DNA from: Parvibaculum sp.
GTDB lineage: Bacteria; Pseudomonadota; Alphaproteobacteria; Parvibaculales; Parvibaculaceae
DNA length: 64,000 nt
Assembly (NCBI RefSeq): GCF_030651915.1
Contig: NZ_JAUSBV010000007.1
Location: forward strand, 113,385-177,384
Reading direction: 5' to 3'
Below the pieces are notes generated by a model. It searched no databases, was not told the DNA's origin, and was given only the letters and a program-made list of their open reading frames with translations. Both the position numbers and the translations under genes were made by a program. Of the stretch, positions 30,298 to 38,626 are shown one piece after another (positions within the stretch are counted from its first letter, which is position 1; every line of letters starts with the position of its first letter).

Positions 30298-31710
30298 ATG
30301 AGTATGTCCGGTGTGAGTAACTCATTCGATCGTATTTGCCACGGCCTCGATTCGTGGCTTGTCGAGGACACGTCGACCGGGCGCTTCATGCTCGACCGCG
30401 CCATATTCACCGATCCTGAGTTGTTCGAGCTCGAGATGAAGCACATCTTCGAGCGCAACTGGGTGTTTCTCGCCCATGAAAGTCAGCTTGCCAACGAAAG
30501 CGCCTTTCTAACCCTGACAATCGGTCGTCAACCCGTGCTTCTGACCCGGAACCGATCGGGCGAATTGAAATGCTTTATAAATGCATGCACGCATCGAGGG
30601 GCGCGGCTATGCCGGGAAAAACGGGGCAGACGAACGACGTTCACATGCCCTTTTCACGGTTGGACATTCAGCAACGATGGCACGCTGCTGAATGTCACCG
30701 ATGAGGAAAATGGGGCGTATCCGGAACATTTCGACCGGAGCGATCTGGGCCTCCGCGAAGTCGGACGCCTGGAATCCTACAAGGGATTCGTTTTCGCCAG
30801 CCTTTCGGCGGACGTGCCTCCGCTGGACGATTACCTTGCGGGCGCGAAGACCTTCATCGACCTCATGGTGGACCAGTCGCCGGAAGGGAAGCTCGAAATC
30901 GTGCGGGGGGTCGGGCGGTATACCTATCGTGGCAACTGGAAGATGCAGACCGAGAACGGTCTCGACGGGTATCACGTGCCGACCGTGCATTCCAACTACC
31001 TGTTGACCGTCACAAACCGGATGACGGGCGGTTCAACGAACCCTACGAAGAGCGCAAACGTATCCGCGTGGATGAAGACGGATCAGGGCGGTTTTTTCTC
31101 ATTCGATCACGGACACGCTTTGATCTGGAACGCGTCTGCCAGTTCTGCCTCCCGGCCCAATTTTGAATTTGTCGATCAGTACAAGCGGAAATTCGGCGAG
31201 GAGCGCACCCGGTGGATGACCGAAGCCACGCGAAATCTTCTTTTGTTTCCGAATGTATTCCTGATGGACCAGGTCAGCACGCAAGTCCGCATCGTGCGTC
31301 CGATCTCGGTCGATGAAACGGAAATCACGACATATTGCATCGCGCCGGTCGGCGAAAGCGCGCGGGCGCGCGCAATGCGCATTCGACAGTATGAAGATTT
31401 TTTCAATGCCAGCGGCATGGCCACGCCTGACGATTTGACGGAGTTCAACAATTGCCAGATCGCATATGGCCGCGATGGCGGCCGCTATAACGACTTGTCG
31501 CGCGGAGCGACGAGAGGCGTTCAAGGGCCGGGGAAGTTTGGCAAGGGGCTTAACGTCGACGCGACCATGAGCAGCGTCAATGTCGCCGATGAAGGACTTT
31601 TCGTGACCATGCACAAGGAATGGATCGAGCGAATGAAACGCGCGATCGCACAGGAGCGAGTGGAAGCGTTCCTCACACGCGAAAACGATTATTCGGAGGC
31701 CGCCGAATGA
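30298..31710 (+). CDS. Rieske dioxygenase alpha subunit (benzoate/toluate-type)
   Basis: A 470-residue oxygenase large subunit. Rieske ligands are Cys97, His99, Cys117 and His120. The iron motif LDGYHVPTVH gives Asp223, His226 and His231, and this stretch is typical of benzoate 1,2-dioxygenase-like (BenA/XylX) enzymes acting on aromatic carboxylates. Its stop overlaps the beta-subunit ATG. A PdxA-family dehydrogenase follows the beta gene instead of a BenD-like SDR, an arrangement reminiscent of terephthalate genes. No reductase is adjacent. Confidence 0.92.
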   Translation: MSMSGVSNSFDRICHGLDSWLVEDTSTGRFMLDRAIFTDPELFELEMKHIFERNWVFLAHESQLANESAFLTLTIGRQPVLLTRNRSGELKCFINACTHRGARLCREKRGRRTTFTCPFHGWTFSNDGTLLNVTDEENGAYPEHFDRSDLGLREVGRLESYKGFVFASLSADVPPLDDYLAGAKTFIDLMVDQSPEGKLEIVRGVGRYTYRGNWKMQTENGLDGYHVPTVHSNYLLTVTNRMTGGSTNPTKSANVSAWMKTDQGGFFSFDHGHALIWNASASSASRPNFEFVDQYKRKFGEERTRWMTEATRNLLLFPNVFLMDQVSTQVRIVRPISVDETEITTYCIAPVGESARARAMRIRQYEDFFNASGMATPDDLTEFNNCQIAYGRDGGRYNDLSRGATRGVQGPGKFGKGLNVDATMSSVNVADEGLFVTMHKEWIERMKRAIAQERVEAFLTRENDYSEAAE

Positions 31711-32201
31711 CGAGCGGCGAGCGGTGCTGGATTTCGGTGGAGCGATTTCTTGGCAGGGAAGCGCTTTACCTCGATGAGCGGAAATGGGACGAGTGGCTGG
31801 CGCTTTATCGCCAGGACGCCGAATACTGGTTGCCGGCATGGGACGATGACGGAGAACTTACAGTCGATCCGCAAAACGAAATCTCGCTGATCTACTATCC
31901 AAGCCGAGCCGGTCTGGAGGATCGCATCTACCGCATTCGATCGCGCAGGTCATCCGCGACGATGCCGCTCATGCGGACCTGCCACATGTTTACGCTGCTA
32001 TCCGTCGAGAGGCGGGAAGGCGGTGTCCATGCGCGGACCTCCTGGACGGTTCAGTCGGTACGCGAGGATCGGACCCTCGCCTACTACGGATGGGCGGACT
32101 ACGATCTGGCGGAACACGGCGATGCCTGGCTTATCGCCCGGAAGAAGACCGTCGTTCTGAACGACCTCGCCGACACGATGATCGATGTCTACAACGTCTG
32201 A
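31707..32201 (+). CDS. aromatic-ring dioxygenase beta subunit (benzoate-type)
   Basis: A 164-residue SnoaL-like small subunit whose ATG overlaps the alpha stop (ATGA at 31707-31710). Segments EALYLDERKWDEWLALYRQD and YYPSRAGLEDRIYRIRS match BenB/XylY-type chains. The frame from 31620 is a shadow of the alpha gene. It should pair with the alpha subunit encoded directly upstream. It is shorter than the first beta subunit (189 residues), so the two dioxygenases are not a simple duplication. Confidence 0.92.
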   Translation: MTSGERCWISVERFLGREALYLDERKWDEWLALYRQDAEYWLPAWDDDGELTVDPQNEISLIYYPSRAGLEDRIYRIRSRRSSATMPLMRTCHMFTLLSVERREGGVHARTSWTVQSVREDRTLAYYGWADYDLAEHGDAWLIARKKTVVLNDLADTMIDVYNV

Positions 32202-32213
32202 GGACAGCAGGAC

Positions 32214-33203
32214 GTGAACAGCAAGCAAGCGCGACCCATTATCGGCACGATGATCGGAGATCCGGCAGGGGTCGGTCCCGAGGTGATTGCCCGCGCCCTC
32301 GCGACCGGCCATGTGCATGAACTGTCCATTCCCGTCCTGATCGGCAGCGCGGCTGCAATGGAGCGCGCGATCGAAATCACCGGCGTGCCGTGCAGCGTGC
32401 GGGTGACCCGTTCGATCGACGATCTGAGCGATGACCCCGCCATCGTCGACATTATCGATTCAGGCGCCTTGAAAGCGTCCGAACTGCCCCTCGCGGAGGA
32501 TACTGTACGCGGCGGGGAGGCGTCGGCGCTGTGGCTCGACGAAATGGGCGCCCTTGCATCCGGCGGTGCCATCGCAGCCGGCGTCATGGGACCCATTAGC
32601 TCCACCTCCCTCAAACTTGCCCGCAAGGTGCCGGGCATCGTTAGCCCGACACCGGGCGAAAGCTATCTTGTCCTGCTGACAGGACCGCTCCGCGTCGCGC
32701 ATCTGACCGACCATATTCCGCTCCGGCGGGTTTGCGACATCATCAGCCCCGATCTCGTGGCGCTTGCCTTGCGGCAGATAGATGGCGCGATGCGGAACTG
32801 GGGGATTGCCCGCCCACGGATTGTCGTCGCGGGCCTCAACCCTCACGCGATGGGAGAAGAAGACCGCGAAGCCATCGCGCCCGGCGTCGAGCGGGCGAGG
32901 GCGGAAGGCGTCGATGTCGAAGGGCCCGTAAGTCCCGACTCCGTGTTCCGGCAATGCGTCGAAGGTCGCTACGACATCGTCCTCGCCATGTATCACGATC
33001 AGGGACACATCGCGGTCAAGACATGGGGCTTTTCCGGCAATTGTGCCATCATCCTCGGGCCGTCCTACCTGCATGTGACGGTCGCGCATGGAACAGCCTA
33101 TGACATTGCCGGCAAGGGCACAGCCGATCCGGCGATGATGCTAAGCGCCATGCGCACGGCGGCCTCTCTCGCCGCAGGCCGGGGATTTCCCGAAGAACGC
33201 TGA
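32214..33203 (+). CDS. PdxA-family dehydrogenase, probable catabolic (TphB-like) diol-carboxylate dehydrogenase
   Basis: A 329-residue protein with a GTG start at 32214. PdxA metal ligands are conserved as His167, His211 and His261 (LNPH; MYHDQGH). PdxA itself oxidises 4-phosphohydroxythreonine for vitamin B6, but the same fold includes TphB, which decarboxylates the cis-diol made from terephthalate. Its place 12 bases after a carboxylate-type Rieske alpha/beta pair favours the catabolic role. No other vitamin B6 gene is nearby. Assignment to TphB-like chemistry is inference from context. Confidence 0.8.
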   Translation: MNSKQARPIIGTMIGDPAGVGPEVIARALATGHVHELSIPVLIGSAAAMERAIEITGVPCSVRVTRSIDDLSDDPAIVDIIDSGALKASELPLAEDTVRGGEASALWLDEMGALASGGAIAAGVMGPISSTSLKLARKVPGIVSPTPGESYLVLLTGPLRVAHLTDHIPLRRVCDIISPDLVALALRQIDGAMRNWGIARPRIVVAGLNPHAMGEEDREAIAPGVERARAEGVDVEGPVSPDSVFRQCVEGRYDIVLAMYHDQGHIAVKTWGFSGNCAIILGPSYLHVTVAHGTAYDIAGKGTADPAMMLSAMRTAASLAAGRGFPEER

Positions 33204-33221
33204 CGGGCCGGACGCCGGATT

Positions 33222-33689
33222 TTATGTTCGGGAGGCGTCGGACCGGCCAGCTATCATTCGCAAGGGCGTATATTCAATCACCGTTTCGTTCCGTTGGGTC
33301 ACGATCCGGTTGCTGGTGCGCACCAGACCGCGCCCCTTGGATGTCGCTCGCGCTTGAAGCACTTCGCATTCTACATGAATTGTGTCGCCGACAAAGGTAG
33401 GTCCCTTGACGTTGAATTCCATGTGCAGAAAGGCGAGGCCCGTTTCCTGCATCATTGATTGGACGAGTAAACCTTCGGCCATGCAATAGACCAGCGCGCC
33501 GGGCACCACGCGACCGTTCATGGGGCCGTGAGCCTTGAGATATTCGACATCGGTGAAGAGCACTTCCACCATGCCCGTCGTGTTGATGAAATTGACCAGG
33601 TCGGTTTCGGTGATCGTCCGGCCGATGGTGCGGAATTCCTCGCCGACCGTGAGGTCGTTCCAGCACATGCCGAGGCCTATCTTTCGCAT
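33222..33689 (-). CDS. MaoC-like hotdog protein, catalytic motif not apparent
   Basis: A 155-residue single-hotdog protein. The ATG at 33689 follows GGAGAGGG; upstream extension is unlike the family. MaoC features are WNDLTVGEEFRTIGRTITETDLVNFIN and the segment MNGRVVPGALVYCMAEGLL. The hydratase motif with Asp and His (DxNPIH) is absent; the stretch reads FTDVEYLKAHG. It may be a thioesterase-like or non-catalytic partner rather than a hydratase. It follows the first CYP153 gene by 88 bases on the minus strand and converges with the PdxA-like gene, 18 bases apart. Confidence 0.8.
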   Translation of the reverse strand: MRKIGLGMCWNDLTVGEEFRTIGRTITETDLVNFINTTGMVEVLFTDVEYLKAHGPMNGRVVPGALVYCMAEGLLVQSMMQETGLAFLHMEFNVKGPTFVGDTIHVECEVLQARATSKGRGLVRTSNRIVTQRNETVIEYTPLRMIAGRSDASRT

Positions 33690-33777
33690 GCCCTCTCCTT
33701 GCAGGTAGCGGCGGTGACACGGTCCCACCCGCGAAATCCTGTGACTGATGCCGGAAAATGCGTTCCGATGTTTTGCT

Positions 33778-35043
33778 TCAGCCTGGAATTCTGACCGGCA
33801 TGCTCGAGTAGCCATTGATCAGATTTGAAAAAACCCTCTCGGGTTCGCCGATCACTTCGATCGGTTTGTCGGGCCAGCGTTTCAGGATTTCTTCCCAGAC
33901 GACGCGGAGTTGCATTTCTGCCAGCCGGTTGCCGACGCAGCGATGGATGCCGAAGCCGAAGGACAGGTGCTGGCGGGGACGCTTGCGGTCGATGATGAAG
34001 CTGTTGGCGTTTTCGATTGCCTCTTCGTCCCGGTTGCCAGAGACGTACCACATGACGACTTTGTCGCCCTTCTTGATCTGCTTGCCGCCAAGCTCTGTAT
34101 CCTGAAGCGCGGTACGACGCATATGCGACAAGGGTGTCTGCCAACGGATGATTTCGGGGACCATGGTTTCGATGAGCGCCGGGTTGTCCCGCAGCTTCTT
34201 GTATTGATCCGGGTTCCGGTTCAGTGCCAGTAAGCCGCCGGTGATCGAGTTGCGGGTCGTATCGTTGCCGCCGACGATCAGGAGAAGAATATTCCCCAGA
34301 TACTCCATCGGCCCCATGTTTTTCGTCGCTTCGCCTTGGGCCAGCATGGTGATGAGATCGTTGCCTGGCTCGGTCGCGTTGACGCGCTGATTCCACAACT
34401 CGGTGAAGTAGGCGGCGCAATCGCGCAATTCATTCCTGCGGGCCTTCTCGGCCTCCTCGTCGCCGAAGGCGGTGCCGGCGGTGGCGGCATCCGACCAGCG
34501 GGTGAGCTTCCGGCGCTCTTCCCAAGGGAAGTCGAAAAGAGTGGCGAGCATCTGCGTCGTCAGCTCAATCGACACGCGGTCCACCCAGTTAAACGTTTCG
34601 TTGATCGGCAGCGAATCGAGAATCTTGCCGGCGCGCTCGCGGATCGTGCCTTCGAGTTTTGCCAGATTTCCGGGCGCGACGATCGGGCTCACCACCTTGC
34701 GCTGCGCGTCGTGCTTCGGGGGGTCCATCATGATGAACATGGGCAGGAAAAACCCTTCTTCCTGGTCTCGCAAGGCAACACCGCCCAATGTTGCTTCGGA
34801 TGAATAGATGCCGTGGTTGGTGTCGACATGCATGATGTCCTTGTATTTTGTCACCGACCAGAACGAGCCGTATTCGCTGTCCTTGCAGTAATGGACCGGA
34901 TCTTCGCGGCGCAGCCGCTCGAAATACGGCCAGATCGCATTCGCCCTAAAGAGTTCCGGATTGCTGACATTGATCTTTTCAAGCGGGATCGCGTAGGCAT
35001 CTGCAATCGACTTATCTCGAGCGGCAACCAGAGTTTCACTCAT
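33778..35043 (-). CDS. cytochrome P450, CYP153-type hydroxylase (copy 1)
   Basis: A 421-residue soluble bacterial P450. The start at 35043 has GGAGA upstream; the frame to 35136 is rejected. Hallmarks are the I-helix GGNDTTRN (258-265), the ExxR at Glu297-Arg300 and the heme loop FGFGIHRCVG with Cys369. N-terminal and central segments (SVTKYKDIM; MDPPKHDAQRK; LTRWSD) match CYP153 alkane/alicyclic terminal hydroxylases. These need a 2Fe-2S ferredoxin and a reductase; only the ferredoxin (53578) is in view. It has its own promoter candidate and is inverted relative to copy 2. Confidence 0.93.
   Translation of the reverse strand: MSETLVAARDKSIADAYAIPLEKINVSNPELFRANAIWPYFERLRREDPVHYCKDSEYGSFWSVTKYKDIMHVDTNHGIYSSEATLGGVALRDQEEGFFLPMFIMMDPPKHDAQRKVVSPIVAPGNLAKLEGTIRERAGKILDSLPINETFNWVDRVSIELTTQMLATLFDFPWEERRKLTRWSDAATAGTAFGDEEAEKARRNELRDCAAYFTELWNQRVNATEPGNDLITMLAQGEATKNMGPMEYLGNILLLIVGGNDTTRNSITGGLLALNRNPDQYKKLRDNPALIETMVPEIIRWQTPLSHMRRTALQDTELGGKQIKKGDKVVMWYVSGNRDEEAIENANSFIIDRKRPRQHLSFGFGIHRCVGNRLAEMQLRVVWEEILKRWPDKPIEVIGEPERVFSNLINGYSSMPVRIPG
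33867..33975 (-). repeat. 109-bp tract inverted and nearly identical to 45605-45713
   Basis: This heme-loop segment of CYP153 copy 1, read on the minus strand, matches 45605-45713 in copy 2 with two mismatches by eye. Flanking coding sequence diverges much more. The two tracts are in opposite orientation about 11.7 kb apart and could recombine. Confidence 0.75.
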
Positions 35044-35125
35044 GACGGCGTCTCCATTGCGTTTCCAGAAGCCTGCGAATGCGTGACATATGGGGCCGGT
35101 TGGCCGACTTTGCTCCTGTCGATTC

Positions 35126-35154
35126 ATTATAAGCATATTCCCACGGCTTGTCAG
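35126..35154 (-). promoter_or_regulatory. sigma70-type promoter for CYP153 copy 1
   Basis: Minus strand CTGACA (35154-35149) and consensus TATAAT (35131-35126) are 17 bases apart. They lie about 83 bases upstream of the P450 start. The 210-base gap between the P450 start and the CoA-ligase stop otherwise holds no gene. Confidence 0.65.
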
Positions 35155-35253
35155 GTTGCATTCTTCGGGCGGCGATGCGGGGTCGGCAGGAACTTTCCGA
35201 ACAGTCCGTCACACGCATGTTGCCGGCCTTCCGCCTCGGCTGCCTGTGGAATG

Positions 35254-36894
35254 TCAGGCCGGCAGGGCGACGGCGATCTCGCGCAGTTTGAACTTCTGCA
35301 CCTTTCCGCTCGGCGTTCGAGGCAGTTCGCCGACGATTTCCGCCCGCTCCGGCAGATATTGCCTCGCCATCCTGTGCTCTTCGAGGAAGGCGACCACCTC
35401 GCGCAAGCCAACCTCGCGGCCGGGCTTCGGTACGATGAACGCACATGCCCGTTCGCCCAGCCGTTCATCCGGTACGCCGACAATCGCCACATCCTGAATG
35501 TCGGGATGACGGAAGAGCAGGCCTTCGATCTCGACCACAGGAATATTCTCGCCGCCGCGGATGATGACGTCCTTGGAGCGTCCGGTCAGCCGGATATAGC
35601 CCTCGCCGTCGATGCGCGCGAGGTCGCCTGTATCGAACCAGCCCTCCGCGTCGTGATTGTACCAATCCGGTCTTTTGAGATAACCGACAAAAGTCGAACA
35701 GGCGCGAGCCTTGAGCATGCCCTCCTCGCCGGCGGGCAGGGGCCTGTTATCGCTGTCGACCACCTGGACTTCCATACCGGGCAGCGCGCGTCCGTCGGTA
35801 TTGATCGCCTTGTCGTCCGGGTCGTCGAGGCGCGTCGTTGTTACCAGACCATTCTCGGTCATGCCCCAGGCCGACACGATATTCGTCCCGAGGATTTGCC
35901 GCGCCCGCTCGACAAGCGCGCGGGGGATGGGCGCGCCTGCCACCAGGAAGATGCGCAAACGGGATACGTCGCTCCCGTCCGCCGCCACCGTTTCGGTCAA
36001 ATCAGACAGGAATGGTGTTGACGCCATGGTGAAGGTGATGCCTTCCCGGGCGATTGACGCGGAGGCGCGCTTCAGCTCCCACACATCCTGCAGAATGGCG
36101 GTCGCTCCGACCAGAATGGGCATTACCAGTCCGTACATGAAGCCTGTCTGGTGCGCCATCGGCGATGCCATGAACATCACATCGTCCCTGCCAAGCCCGA
36201 GGCACTCGGCGCAGATGAGGATATTGGAGAGCAGTGTATTCGACGTATGCATGACGCCTTTCGGCTCGCCGGTCGTACCGGACGTATACATCAATTGCGT
36301 TACGTCGTCGGGATCTGGCCGTCGCGCCGCGAAGAGACGGCCGGCGTCGCGCCGCTGCTCCCACGGCGTATCGAGAAGGACTTTCTCAAAGCTGGTTTCG
36401 CCGTCGCCGCCGATGACGAGCACATGCTTCAGCCACGGCAGGTCGGCTCGGATGTTGGTCACCATGGCAGGGTAATCGCAGCCGCGAAAGGCGCGCGGGA
36501 TGACGAGCACCTTGCTTTCCGCAAGGCCCAGCATGAAGGACAGTTCGCGTTCGCGAAAAATCGGCATTAACGGATTGATCACGGCGCCGATCCGCACGCA
36601 AGCCAGATATAGTGCGGTGAACTGCCACCAGTTCGGAAGCTGGCAGGACACGACATCGCCTTTTTCCACACCGAGCTCTGCGAGGCCGATGGCGATGCGA
36701 TCGACGATCTTTCCGAAGTCGCGATAGTTGAGGCGGGTTTCCTTGTTTGTCGTTGAATTAAAATCGGCGACCGCTGTCTTGTCCGGCACTTCAGCGATGC
36801 AGCGATCCAGATAGTCGGTGATGAGCTTGCCTGGCCAAAATCTGCCGATATTCATTGCCTTGACGCGCTCGTCGGGCAGAATTGGATTGAACAT
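35254..36894 (-). CDS. aliA: cyclohexanecarboxylate-CoA ligase-like AMP-binding enzyme
   Basis: A 546-residue acyl-CoA ligase; AGGGGAAAG precedes the ATG at 36894. The nucleotide loop is YTSGTTGEPKG, the later motif SAWGMTENG, and the C-terminal lysine region TPSGKVQKFK. Overall style matches cyclohexanecarboxylate-CoA ligase AliA and medium-chain ligases. Context supports this strongly: badH, badI and an AliB-like dehydrogenase lie in the divergent operon just beyond the TetR gene. It should form cyclohexanecarboxyl-CoA or a substituted analogue. The specific substrate is inference. Confidence 0.75.
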   Translation of the reverse strand: MFNPILPDERVKAMNIGRFWPGKLITDYLDRCIAEVPDKTAVADFNSTTNKETRLNYRDFGKIVDRIAIGLAELGVEKGDVVSCQLPNWWQFTALYLACVRIGAVINPLMPIFRERELSFMLGLAESKVLVIPRAFRGCDYPAMVTNIRADLPWLKHVLVIGGDGETSFEKVLLDTPWEQRRDAGRLFAARRPDPDDVTQLMYTSGTTGEPKGVMHTSNTLLSNILICAECLGLGRDDVMFMASPMAHQTGFMYGLVMPILVGATAILQDVWELKRASASIAREGITFTMASTPFLSDLTETVAADGSDVSRLRIFLVAGAPIPRALVERARQILGTNIVSAWGMTENGLVTTTRLDDPDDKAINTDGRALPGMEVQVVDSDNRPLPAGEEGMLKARACSTFVGYLKRPDWYNHDAEGWFDTGDLARIDGEGYIRLTGRSKDVIIRGGENIPVVEIEGLLFRHPDIQDVAIVGVPDERLGERACAFIVPKPGREVGLREVVAFLEEHRMARQYLPERAEIVGELPRTPSGKVQKFKLREIAVALPA

Positions 36895-36931
36895 CGTCGT
36901 CTTTCCCCTTGGGCAAGCCTGTTAGGAATCT

Positions 36932-37798
36932 TTAAGTGCTTTTCGGCTGGAAATAATCTGGCCGCCCGGGAGGCCACGGATCGCCCCAAAGCTGTTCGCC
37001 GCCATCGACTGTAAGTACCTCGCCGGTGATGAATTTACCGCTGGGCGCTGCGAGGTAGGCGACCGCCTCTGCGATATCATGAGCGTCCCCAACGCGCAGC
37101 ATGGGGTTCGATTCCGGATATGTCTTCAGGCCTTCGGGAGGATATTGTTTGAAGCCGCTCGTCTCGCAGACGCCAGGCGCGACGCAGTTGACGCGGATGC
37201 GATAGGGCGCCCATTCGACTGCAACCGATTTGGAGAGGTAGATAACGCCAGCGCGCGCCGCGCAGGTGTGCGCGATGCCGGGCATTCCGCGCCATATGTC
37301 GGCGACGATATTCACGATCGAGCCGGGTTTTTTTCTTTCGACCCATTGCCGCGCGGCGCTTTGCATCATGTACCAGGAACCGTTGAGGTTCGTGTCGATG
37401 ACGGCATTCCAGCCCTTGACCTTGAAGTCGAGGGCCATTTGCGGAAACTGGCCGCCGGCATTGTTTATGAGAACGTCAAGCGCGCCGAACTTGTTCCAGA
37501 CATCGTCGATGAAATGGTTGACCTGATCAGGATCCCGTATGGTCAGCGAGGCGCTGAAAACGCGAGCACCCATTCTTTCCAGAAGCGCAACCGTCGCGGC
37601 AAGCCTTTCTTCGTTGCGTCCGCATATAGCGACGTTCGCGCCCAGCCGTGCAAAGAGGCAGGCTATGGCCTTGCCGAAGCCGCTTCCGCCACCGGAAACC
37701 ACTACCGTTTTTCCGGAGAAGAGATCTGCGCGATAGACCGTAGGCAGAGCCTTCAGTTCATCATCGGAAAAACCGAAATGGGTGTTTTGGGCTTCCAT
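36932..37798 (-). CDS. atypical SDR (dienoyl-CoA-reductase/citronellol-dehydrogenase-like)
   Basis: A 288-residue SDR with a 25-residue N-terminal extension. The cofactor loop SGGGSGFGKA and the NNAGG motif are normal. The catalytic YxxxK is not: the stretch reads HTCAARAG, placing Thr178 and Arg182 where Tyr and Lys stand in classical SDRs. This resembles the 2,4-dienoyl-CoA reductase and citronellol-dehydrogenase branch. The start at 37798 (GAGGGA upstream) is preferred over 37846, which overlaps the TetR gene. It lies between the TetR gene and the CoA ligase in one operon. Confidence 0.85.
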   Translation of the reverse strand: MEAQNTHFGFSDDELKALPTVYRADLFSGKTVVVSGGGSGFGKAIACLFARLGANVAICGRNEERLAATVALLERMGARVFSASLTIRDPDQVNHFIDDVWNKFGALDVLINNAGGQFPQMALDFKVKGWNAVIDTNLNGSWYMMQSAARQWVERKKPGSIVNIVADIWRGMPGIAHTCAARAGVIYLSKSVAVEWAPYRIRVNCVAPGVCETSGFKQYPPEGLKTYPESNPMLRVGDAHDIAEAVAYLAAPSGKFITGEVLTVDGGEQLWGDPWPPGRPDYFQPKST

Positions 37799-37823
37799 GT
37801 GCGTCGTCCCTCGAAAACTTCCG

Positions 37824-38459
37824 TCACGCAATAGTTTCGTCTTCACTGCTTCGTGCCGTTTCGTCTATTCCGATTCCGCTGAACAGCATTAGACACATAT
37901 GGTCTGCCATCGTCTGTATGGACGTCCTGCCCGGCTGGTACCATTCAACCGACCAGTTGAGCGCACCCATGAGCAGCATGCGCACGAGACCAAGGTCGAT
38001 GTCGCTGCGCAGCGCTCTCGACTTCTGAGCTTTGGCAAGTATGCGCCGCCAGAGTTCGGCGTAGGCGTCACGCAGTTTGATGTGGCGTCGCCGCACGTCT
38101 TCGGGGATCTGTCCGAAGATGCGAATATTCGCGGATGTATAGTCGTCGAGTTTCAGCAGCGTGGTGAGATGCGCTTCGACGGCAGCGCGAATTCGGTCGC
38201 GGTGCGATGAGCCTGGGGGTAGGTGCTCTTGGCTTTCCTCGACAGCTTCGTGAACCCGCCTCATGCCAATGTCCAGAACTTCTTCGAGGAGCTCGTCCTT
38301 CGAACCGAAATGGTAATAGAGGCTTCCCGCCTGCATATCGGCGGCTCTGGCGATTTCGATCAAGGTCGTCGCCGCATAGCCTTTTTGACGAAACGTCTTT
38401 GCGGCGGCGTCCAGTATTCTCGCGCGGCTTATGTCGGATTTACTCTGCTCGGTCGTCAC
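37824..38459 (-). CDS. TetR-family regulator of the cyclohexanecarboxylate-type block
   Basis: A 211-residue TetR protein with a GTG start at 38459 and GGAG upstream. The N-terminal helix-turn-helix (about 14-60) contains GYAATTLIEIARAADMQAGSLYYHFGSK. The C-terminal ligand domain is of the fatty-acid-type TetR group. It is divergent from badH; the 167-base gap holds two inverted operator-like elements. It probably represses both directions until an acyl-CoA intermediate binds. In Rhodopseudomonas the bad genes use a MarR-type regulator, so this control differs. Confidence 0.92.
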   Translation of the reverse strand: MTTEQSKSDISRARILDAAAKTFRQKGYAATTLIEIARAADMQAGSLYYHFGSKDELLEEVLDIGMRRVHEAVEESQEHLPPGSSHRDRIRAAVEAHLTTLLKLDDYTSANIRIFGQIPEDVRRRHIKLRDAYAELWRRILAKAQKSRALRSDIDLGLVRMLLMGALNWSVEWYQPGRTSIQTMADHMCLMLFSGIGIDETARSSEDETIA

Positions 38460-38501
38460 GAATGCTCCATCAAGGCTTGCTTGGTGGTAATGGTCTAAAA
38501 T

Positions 38502-38554
38502 CTAACATGCGTTCGAAACATATTGCACCCCATTTAAAATCGAACTAGTGTTAG
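38502..38554. promoter_or_regulatory. paired inverted operator candidate between TetR and badH
   Basis: CTAACATGCGTTCGA (38502-38516) and TCGAACTAGTGTTAG (38540-38554) are inverted copies matching at 12 of 15 positions, with differences only in the central three. Each half contains AAC-N4-GTT, itself a small palindrome, so a TetR dimer may bind at each. The spacing between centres is 38 bases. Confidence 0.6.
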
Positions 38555-38626
38555 AAAAAATGCACTGCCGTTGCCATGACATAATAAATTTATGTCTGAA
38601 GCGTCGCAGTGACGGAGGAGGGAAAC

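Noticed and set aside
33206..33248. Possible terminator hairpin between the PdxA-like and MaoC-like genes (GGCCGGACGCC with GGCGTC...CCGGCC)
   Set aside because: The arms pair only with a three-base bulge, the second arm lies in the MaoC coding sequence, and no T tract follows.
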